Assembly: GCA_024734495.1 (NCBI GenBank)
Contig: JALMQS010000128.1
Span: 17,663,079 to 17,727,078, forward strand
Origin: Forficula auricularia
Lineage: Eukaryota > Arthropoda > Insecta > Dermaptera > Forficulidae
Reading direction: 5' to 3'
DNA length: 64,000 nt
Positions 56,265 to 64,000 of this stretch are shown here, in pieces. Numbering within the stretch: position 1 is the stretch's first letter; each line of letters begins with the position of its first letter. Both the position numbers and the translations under genes were made by a program. The notes beneath the pieces were generated by a model, which worked only from the letters and a program-made list of their open reading frames with translations, did no database searches and was not told the origin of the DNA.

Positions 56265-57475
56265 TAATATTAACCCTTAACTAGTAACAAGTGCGTATGA
56301 GACCACAAAAAATTATTTCGAAAGCCTCTAGTCCAGTGTTCCGCAAAGTGTGTGTCGAGGCACACTGGTGTACCGTGGTCATTAGTTGGTGTGCCGCGGA
56401 AAAATGTCAAGTTTTATGAAGATAATGCACCTACACATAGCTGAGAACAGCTATGCGAGCAACAAGAGATGAGAGCAGCCTTATCAACGATTGCTCCAAA
56501 TTTTGATCGCCTGTGCTCAGTTAAGCAGGCTCATATTTCTCATTAAACATCTTTTCATATTATAGTGATTTGAATAATAAACAAATATTAAATAAACATT
56601 GGTTTTTTCTTTGGTGTACCTTTAAAATTTGTTGATTTGGTAGGTGTACCTCGAACACAAAAAGTTTGCAGAACACTGGTCTAGTCTATTTCTCTGCCTC
56701 TTCAGGTCCAGGTTTCATACCCATACATGATGATGCTATATACATGTCTTCAGCAAAACCTTCCTTTCTAAGCTGATGGAGGAGGAGAATAATAATTTTT
56801 GTTTTGAATAAAACTCCATTTTAGCTAGAGCAATTCTGTTTGACTCCTTTCGTCCTATATGACTACTTCCCAGATAGCGGAATCACTTAAATTCTATTTT
56901 TCTGGGTTTATTTTTAATCATTCATTCTTGCCTCGATTGTTTTTTCTTTATTTTAACTAAGACTTCTTCTTGTTAATTGTTTTCATTTTGATTCATTCAA
57001 TTAATTTTTTTTATTTTGATGATATTGATGCAAGATGTTGATTCCGTTCCGTTCCTTTAATTCGTTTTTATGCCTCCTAGAAGAACAAAGTCATCAGCAA
57101 ATCTAACCAAAGTAATCTTTTGTTCATAAATTCTCATTCCTGTAACTATGATATCCTTAAATTCTTTTATACATAAATTAAAAATCATGGGTGTCAGAAC
57201 ATTGGCTTATTCCTTTCTTTATTTTTATTTCTCATTTTTTTGTCATCTGATTTTATTATATTATAATAATAAATTAATCTTCTCTCTCTAATTTTAATCC
57301 CGCCTGTTTTAAGATTTTAAACATAATTTATCAATTGTCATTATCGAATTATTTTTCTTTCATACATTGTAGACAGATTTTTCCCTGATAAAGCCCTTTC
57401 TATTATTAATCTAAGAGAAATCATTGCTTCTCAAATTCCTTTATTTCTTCTAAAGCCGAATCGGTCCTTCCTACA
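56265..57475 (-). pseudogene. LINE reverse-transcriptase pseudogene
   Basis: Minus-strand fragments follow LINE RT order. Near 57460: FGFRRNKGI, a stop, then EAMISLRLIIERALSGK. Near 57310: FKILKQAGLKLERE. At 57203-57063: NVLTPMIFNLCIKEFKD followed by the catalytic box RFADDFVLL (codons at about 57087-57107). Near 56860: FRYLGSSHIG and LAKMEFYSKQKLL.SSSISL. Near 56730: a 'LLKTC...TWTL'-like end, then RQRNRL. Stops and shifts abound. A hAT MITE (56334-56678) splits the frame, which resumes as EAFEIIFCGLIRTC beyond it. FADD and the downstream motifs fit craniid/RTE-like non-LTR elements. Confidence 0.75.
56334..56678. mobile_element. hAT MITE, 345 bp, with 8-bp target duplication
   Basis: The ends cagtgttccgcaaa and tttgcagaacactg are inverted. 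They are flanked by ctctagtc (56326-56333) and gtctagtc (56679-56686), an 8-bp duplication with one change and a CTAG centre as preferred by many hAT elements. 'aggtgtacc' motifs occur subterminally. No transposase. It interrupts the LINE pseudogene and so is younger. Confidence 0.85.
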
Positions 57476-57598
57476 CTATTACAATAGAGCTACCTTACAC
57501 GATGATTTACACCAATCATATCACGATTAAGTTCATCGACTTAACTTTTAATTCGAAGAAAAAGTTCCACTTCCAAATTATCGAGATACGATATTATA

Positions 57599-58524
57599 CT
57601 ACTGTGGGCAATAAATAGTAAGACTTTGTTCTTAATTTTAAAATTCTTTATTTATTCTTCCAAATCTATTTCGTCCCCCACAAAGTAAATCCCCCCGGCC
57701 TCAATACACTTGCGCCAACGTTTTTTCCAATCCTCGAAACAGTTGTTAAAGCCAATTTCCGGAATAGCCTTCAATCCGCGTAGCGATTCGCGTTTAATAT
57801 CTTCAATTGACTCAAAACGGTTTCCCCGGAGCGGTCGTTTGAGTTTGCTGAACAGCCAGAAGTCACAAGGAGCTAAATCAGGCGAATACGGTGGTTGTGG
57901 AACGATATTGATTGAATTTTTGGCGAAAAACTCACGAATAATCAATGCAGTATGCGAAGATGCATTATCGTGGTGCAAAAACCAAGAGTTGTCGGTCCAT
58001 AATTCCGGCCTCTTTTTACGAATAGCTTCGCGCAAACGACGCATAACACTCAAATAGTATTCCTTGTTGACAGTTTGGCCAGTCGGAAGGAATTCGGAGT
58101 GCACCACACCTCGATAATCGAAGAAAATTGTCAACAGGACCTTGATTTTTGACTTGTTCGTCGTCAACGCGTTCTCGACCCTCTTTGAACAGTTTATACC
58201 AATCAAAAACACTTGCTCGCGACACACAATTATCACCGAAGGCCTTTTGCAACATTCTGAACGTTTCGGCACCAGAAATTTGATTCCGCACACAGAATTT
58301 AATGGAACTTCTTTGTTGAATAATTTCAGTCATTGTAAAAATCGCCGAATGCACTTTTTGTACTTCAGAAAGACAAGCGTATACTAAACACCAATGATTA
58401 TTTTGATGTGACATTTGGCACAGATGTCACTGACAGTCATACCAACCTAGAAACAATATATTTCGACGAATAGGTTTCCGCGAGAAATTTAAATTAAAGT
58501 CTTACTATTTATTGCCCACAGTAG
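57599..58524 (-). mobile_element. mariner transposon, 926 bp, internally deleted
   Basis: Perfect terminal inverted repeats of about 29 bp (beginning ctactgtgggcaataaatag) are flanked by TA on both sides; counting the flanking TATA the mirror extends to 33 bp. The length is about 350-400 bp less than a typical full mariner (1.25-1.3 kb). The transposase gene on the minus strand lacks a central segment. Intact ends mean it could still be moved by a related transposase. Confidence 0.9.
57652..58333 (-). pseudogene. mariner transposase (DD34D) with central deletion
   Basis: The N-terminal part starts at ATG 58333 (MTEIIQQRSSIKFCVRNQIS) and includes the first helix-turn-helix (ASVFDWYKLFKEGRERVDDE). 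At about 58152-58163 it jumps, with a frame change, to SKIKVLLTIFFDYRGVVHSE in the catalytic domain. The second HTH, the linker and the first catalytic Asp (the 'GDE' motif) are missing. The second Asp (HHDNASSH) and third Asp (YSPDLAPCDFWLF) are present, exactly 34 residues apart, as in DD34D mariners. The frame ends at a TAA (57652). No active enzyme can be made. A plus-strand frame at 57710-58057 is a shadow. Confidence 0.9.
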
Positions 58525-58529
58525 TATAT

Positions 58530-59675
58530 CATAATTGATTTTGAAAATTACTTAAGACTGCTGTAAGAAAATCAATATTCACAACGAATATTTCCATAAT
58601 TGAATTTACTTGATTAAAAACTCTTGATATTATTCAAATTTATTTGTCTATTTAATATAATATTAAGTGCATAGATATAATATAACATTGTGAAATTAAT
58701 ATTTAATGTTAAAAATGTATTAAACACTTTATATTTAAGGATAAAAGGAAATATATATATGGGAAATATATACTTAAATTCATTTTAAAAATAATTTATC
58801 ACAGAAATAATAATTGCGAAAAAATAGTGAATTGGATTTACAATTTATAATTCAAATTCGAAAGCTGGAATTCATCTCGGTTTGAAATCATTCAGTTATC
58901 TAAAAATTAAAATAAATAAATAAATAAAGTAATTTAATTATATTAATATTATTGATTAAATATAAAAATATAGATATTCAAAAGTAAAAATCTGAATTAA
59001 CTAAAATGGTCTTGTGTAAAGATATGTAGGGGAATATATTTACTTATCACAGCTCAAAATAAATTTAGTGAAGAAAATCTCAGAATTGATCCTAGATACT
59101 TAAAAAAGTTGATTCACAGGATAATGTTTGAATTTTTAAAATATATCATGGTTTTGAAATATTTTTGTTTAAATCTCTGTAGAAGGAAATTTCAACCATT
59201 TTTGAGGCGCTCTAGATATGAAACAACAATATTTGATATTAAAATATTGGTTTCTTAATAGAAAAAAAGAGTCAACAATCATTTCCAATTGACCGCTTTG
59301 CTGTTAGCTCAATCTAGATCTGATTTATAATAAAAATACTAAAATTATATTATTTTGAATGATTATTTTTTTCTATCTTTAAAAAAAATATATATATATT
59401 TTGATTATAAAACAAATCAAAAGGCTAGTATTAATGATGTTATTAGATATGTTTTGATATAAGAAGGGTTCATCTACTTTGAATTGATTAATTTGAAGAA
59501 TACCTCCAGTGGGCAGAATTTTAAAAAATTTCAATGAAAAAAAAAATTATCGTAATATAATGAATAAAAAAATTTTGTTCTTAATTAGATTCGAACCATG
59601 GACTTATGCAGTACACTAGCCTTATCTAACAATCGTTTGATATAAGATGTTGGTAAAAATAGTGACTTGAGTCAC
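58530..59675. other. No identifiable gene
   Basis: Very AT-rich; no frames or repeats beyond short (ta)n runs. Confidence 0.5.
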
Positions 59676-59679
59676 ATCA

Positions 59680-60722
59680 ACTTCCAAATCACTCCAGTCA
59701 ATCAAACACAAAGAGTTCATAATTTTTTTAACCGACTTCAAAAAAGGAGGAGGTTCTCAATTCGAATCGAATTTTTTTTTGTATCCTTGTTACGATATCT
59801 TCGCCAATTGTGAACCGATTTTGATGAATTTTTATGCATTGGGTTCAGTATAGTTTCCGATTACATTGGTATTGGACCTTTTTTGATATGTATATTCAGA
59901 CATAACTTCTTTGTTTATGGACCGATTTCAATGATTCTTCTTTTATTGAAAAGGGGGTCCCATATTAATTTGGTCAAGTTCTGATGATATGATCAATGAC
60001 GAAATAACTTAAATCTCCAATTCTTATGAGCAAATAATCGAAATTATAATAAATAAAATTTTTTATAAAAAAAATCTTAAAACATTCATTTAAAACCCGC
60101 AAACGTTTCGAGAGAATATCTATATTTATGAATTAAATTTTATCATTTTCTGATTCATTCGCCCGACGCTTTCTCTTACGAGATACATGCAAGGTATTAT
60201 ATTAAGTCACTATTAATAACATCACTAAAAAGAGAAAAAATAAAAATAATTTTTATAAAACAAAATAAGACCGACTTCAAAAAAATCAAATGCTAGAAAT
60301 AAAATAATAAGAACTCAAAAATAAAATAAAATGAACTAAAAGGTATAAAATAATTATCTAATTTAGTTACAACTAAACGACGAAATATTAACATGAAATC
60401 ACTTTTTGAAGTCGGTGCTAAACAAACTATATAGGCGAGCGTACCCGCCAAACGTACTAAGTAAGATCCGTCGAGTTGATTCATAAAATGTATATGTTTG
60501 GCACCGACTGCAAAAAGTGATTTCATATTAATATTTCGTTGTTTAGTTGTAAACTAAATTAGATAATTATTTTATACCTTTTAGTGCATTTTATTTTATT
60601 TTTGAGTTATTATTTTATTTCTAGCATTTAATTTTTTTGAAGTCGGTTTTATTTTTTTTTATAATTATATAAAAACATGTATAGTTTGTGATTGACTGGA
60701 GTGATTTGGAAGTTGATGTTTG
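59680..60722. repeat. Dispersed 'gacttcaaa' repeat, copy 2, with outer inverted ends
   Basis: Outer inverse blocks 'aacttccaaatcactccagt' (59688) and 'actggagtgatttggaagtt' (60696) enclose the repeat head 'accgacttcaaaaaaggagg' (59732). A second inverted pair lies inside (about 60265-60430 with 60500-60660), carrying 'gaaatattaacatgaaatca'. Shares its modules with 9120-9830. The minus-strand frame at 60293-60526 is arm sequence. Class unknown. Confidence 0.55.
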
Positions 60723-60724
60723 AA

Positions 60725-62140
60725 TGTAATGCTTGTATTATAAGATTGACACGATATTTATGGGAGAAATCCTCGGTTGGAGGCAGAACGTAGCTGAATA
60801 AACATGTAAAAAGTATTTAGAGTCCCTACATTTTTTGTAAAGAAAAGAAAAAAGATTTAACTCTCAAAGTAGTTGAAATACCAAAATCGTTTTATTGGTT
60901 GTTCATAGCCTTTGTATAATTTTTTATAAAATTTCTAGTTCAATATTTGAAAACCCCACAAGGTACAAAAATTAAAAAAAAATATGGATACTTTGATGAC
61001 TTCCTATGGCGCAATATCAAAGTAAATAAAATTGTTTAAAAAAAAAGTCAGCTTAATTCTTCTTAATGAGATTTTTACAGGGATCTATCACAACATATGT
61101 ATAATAAAAACAAATAAATAGTTTATTTTTGACCTTACAAGAAAGAAAAATCGACCCTCCCTAAAAAAATCAGGTGATTATATTTTAATATCTTTGATTT
61201 TGGAGAAAATGAATACATATAAAATGTAAATTTCAAATTTGTAACTAATTTAGTTTATAAGCTACACTGCTAGACTAATAGAGTTCCGTTTTTCGTTTGT
61301 ACGGAATCTTAAAAATCGGATAAGTATAAGGAATCTGTGTAAAAATTTTAAAATATTAGAACCAATTCTTAGGTTCTCTTTAGGAAATTTATGTTTAATA
61401 TTTGTTGACCTCTGATCTTTTAGTGAAAATTTAAAAGATAGATTGATGTATTTTTAATTAAGAATTGTTATTATAATAATACAATCGAATATGGATTTAA
61501 CTATTCTATTAAAAATTCGATTTTTTTGGACCCTACTTCTAAAGCTGTTAACAAGTGTGGTAGAATAATACGGTTCGCATTTTTTTTTATTATACATCTA
61601 TATTGTATTATAAAAATAAAAAATAAAATAAAATTCACCTTCCGAACCGACATTTATTGTGTTTTTCATCAATTCGGCTCTTGCTGCCTTTTTTTTGTGC
61701 TTAGTTCCATTTAAATGTGCCACAATTTGGTCTCTTGATGAGCAGGTGACATCGCAGATTGTACAACAACCACTTAAAAAGAAAATATTCCAATTTTAAA
61801 AATGATAGATAAACAAATATATTATGTCAATATTTATCATTATAATTTATCCTAAGTATTAGCTTCGTTTCTGGTAGATGTCCTGAACATGTTCGGAATT
61901 AAAAATCTCATGAGCGACTGACGATATGTTTGAAAATTTCGTTACTACCAACGATTAATGAGCATATTTTGTTAAAATTCAATGGTTTAACTTTAATATT
62001 CAGAAATTTTAAAACGGTAAACTGGCTGCTGTGTCAATTGCCGGGTTAGGTGAAAAATTTAATACACTATCCATCATATTAGTATATAGTATATTGTGGA
62101 AATAAATCTTAAAAACAATCAATTATTTTTAGTCGAATGT
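60725..62140. other. No identifiable gene
   Basis: AT-rich. Words near 61870-61900 (gatgtcctgaacatgttcgg) resemble the arm of the 48.8-49.1 kb inverted repeat. Confidence 0.45.
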
Positions 62141-62144
62141 TTCC

Positions 62145-62365
62145 TATATTTGATTCAATCGCGAATCAAATGTAGGTAATTTTTGTCAAATATTGAGTTG
62201 ATCACATCTTTTTCTCTCTTGGTCCAGACTTAAGACTCCGCAGACTCCAATAGCGTCATCCGCAGTAGTCTCGCGAAATATATATTTTTCAAAAAAGAGC
62301 GATAAAAACAATTCTCGTTGATATATCAATTATTCTTTGATATATTGATGAGAAAAAATTATAAA
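62145..62365 (+). mobile_element. Partial copy of the 27-kb fold-back family
   Basis: Starts with 'ttgattcaatcgcgaatcaa' as at 26984, then jumps to the right-arm sequence 'tctcttggtccagacttaag...cagtagtctcgcg...caattctcgtt'. It lacks the mirrored arm, so it is a single-arm or deleted copy. This copy shows the family's arm without the palindrome. Confidence 0.6.
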
Positions 62366-62915
62366 TTATTTTAAGCCTTTTAAAAGCTTTTTTCTTTCCT
62401 ATTATAAGAATCGTAAAATTAATTCAGTGGATTATTCAAAGTAGTGTAGGGTATACTAGCAACTTTTAATCTGGGCGATTTTGCTTAATATTCAGTCTGA
62501 AAATTGATTTTGTAGAAGATAAATGTGTTTGTGTTCTCGTTCGTAGACAACTAAAAAGAACAAAAGAGCATAAGATTTTAGGTCCATCCAATAATAAGTA
62601 GAAGACTAATGGATAATTTTATCAATTGTTTGAAAACTTAAGAAAAGACCCCACAAAAATTTTAAGCTTTCGTGTTGAAAATTTCAAAAATCTGTTGATA
62701 TTAGTGGGTGGGACCTTGTATTTCTTACCATAATACTAAATTACGTTTAGCTGTGCAACAACAGAAAAAATTGACTAAGCAATTCAATATTTGAGAAACA
62801 TTCTTATACCAAGTGGTAGTAAGAATGAGAAATCAAAAGGATTAACTAGTGTAGATTAGAGCGTATCTAAACTTTCAATAAATTGTTTATTGTTGCCTAA
62901 AATCATGAATATTCA
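62365..62915. other. No identifiable gene
   Basis: AT-rich spacer before the second Helitron. Confidence 0.5.
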
Positions 62916-62916
62916 A

Positions 62917-63714
62917 TCTATATATATATAATTAAGGTTTTGTCTGTACATTGCTCCAAATCACGCCAAATTTTGGTTGCATGCGTTTCAAGCAAAGTTA
63001 TGAACGAAAACACCCTCAACAAAATTCCTGTCTCAGTCTGTATATTTCCGTCGTTTCCGAAAAGTTGCTCACGATTCACGTAAAAACGGCTGAAGGGATT
63101 ATTATGAAATTTCATATTTACATCAGATGTCTTCTAACTTACGTTTTTAGCTATATAACGTTTAGATATTTTGACCCCAGAAGGGGTTTTGTGGGGGGGG
63201 GCGTACAAATGAAAATTATCAAATAACTCCTAAAATATTAACTCTACGGCAAATTTTATTATGAGCAAAGTTGTAGGGGATGTGATTTCTGACAACGTTT
63301 GTTTAAAAAAATTCTCCCAAAAACCACCCAAAAAAAGGGGGCGGGGGGGTCAAAAAATGAAAATTCTTGCTCTTTGACCAAACTAAACCAAATTTTGTAT
63401 ACATAATCTGTGAGTCACTAGAAGACTAGAAATTCAAAAACTGGGTGCGGGGTATGGAGGGCACGGAGTGGGGCCCGGGGGGTGCAGGGTTTAGGTGAGG
63501 GTCCAGAGGCGTAGAGGGGCGGTGCGAGAGGGTGGTGGTGTTGGGGCGGTGGTTGGGCACGGGTGCGTGGTGCGGGGGGGTGGGAGGTGCTGGGTGGGGT
63601 TCGGGGGGGTGGTGGTTGGGAGTGGGGTATGAAGGTGGGGTTCGTGGGTTGGGGGTCCAGGGGGCGTGCTCCCTAGCCAGCAAGAGGGCCGCCGAAGGCG
63701 GGCCTTGCAGCTGG
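62917..63714 (+). mobile_element. Non-autonomous Helitron, 798 bp
   Basis: Begins TCTATATATATATAATTAAG after an A and ends with the hairpin ggccgcc...ggcgggcc (63687-63704), six bases, CTGG and T. The first ~520 bp (cgccaaattttggttgc, gaaaacaccctcaac, acgttttt) and the last ~60 bp match the Helitron at 36238-37949. The middle is a shorter G-rich minisatellite with one 'gaaattcaaaaactgggtgc' unit. No Rep/helicase. The ORFs on either strand at 63426-63717 come from the G-rich tract. Confidence 0.8.
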
Positions 63715-64000
63715 TAAGTTATAAATTTTTCTCATCATTTTCTCTCAAATATCTCCTGGATAATAGCATCCTGGAAATACATAAATAGAGTTCTATATTT
63801 CAGCTAATTTTTATATTTAAACATGATATTTTTTTATTTATTAAATTAATTTCTAATTGAATGGGCAGGGGGCTGATTTGTAATCTTCCCTAAGATCATA
63901 GGATCTATCAAAGTTTCAATACCATATGTCTCAAATCAAATATTTGTTTACTATAAACTCGGGATTCATTATTCTGTAGATCTAAGTTTTTACCACGACT
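63715..64000. other. No identifiable gene
   Basis: AT-rich flank to the window end. Confidence 0.5.

Noticed and set aside
57710..58057. 115-codon plus-strand frame
   Set aside because: Antisense shadow of the mariner transposase pseudogene.
62951..63226. 91-codon plus-strand frame
   Set aside because: Lies in the conserved 5' part of the Helitron; the other copy does not keep it open.

Overview
This is AT-rich eukaryotic DNA, most likely from an arthropod. A copepod such as a sea louse would fit, but the species is not proven. There are no operons, no rRNA and no intact tRNA gene. No complete host protein-coding gene is visible. The window reads as intergenic or deep-intronic DNA dominated by decayed mobile elements, with three short islands that look like real exons: 23524-23665 (+), 32931-33077 (-, FLYWCH-like) and, more weakly, 662-970 (-).

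Layout. 0-15.6 kb: mostly unassigned DNA with one hammerhead-bearing fold-back (2624-3017), an unassigned ORF (5553-5882), a tract that may be a decayed multi-exon gene (6240-10930) and one copy of a 'gacttcaaa' repeat (9120-9830). 15.6-25 kb: a piggyBac 5' fragment, several repeat families, a hammerhead fold-back at 19528-19961, a LINE 3' tail and the 23.5-kb exon. 26-33 kb: a ~300-bp-arm hairpin (27093-27707), two hammerhead fold-backs inserted back to back (31461-32300) and the FLYWCH exon. 34-46.8 kb: two tRNA-derived SINEs, a Helitron (36238-37949), two more hammerhead fold-backs (38582-38918 and 46356-46764), LINE debris and a Harbinger-like element with a MADF remnant. 47-64 kb: several TIR elements (one with a DUF4817-type helix-turn-helix remnant), a LINE reverse-transcriptase pseudogene split by a hAT MITE, an internally deleted mariner, and a second Helitron of the same family in the opposite orientation (62917-63714).

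The main theme is a set of non-autonomous elements made of two inverted copies of a terminal repeat that carries a type I hammerhead ribozyme motif (CTGANGA, stem II, GAAA, short palindromic helix III, NUH). Five of them have 12-13 bp target-site duplications, a 30-48 bp single-copy tail on one side only, and arms flush against the duplication on the other side. This architecture matches Penelope-like retroelements, whose terminal repeats are known to carry hammerhead ribozymes. No Penelope reverse transcriptase is present, so they depend on a helper elsewhere. All hammerheads here share one extra A or U between the CTGANGA core and stem II. In one copy the arm ends within 3 nt of the predicted cleavage site.
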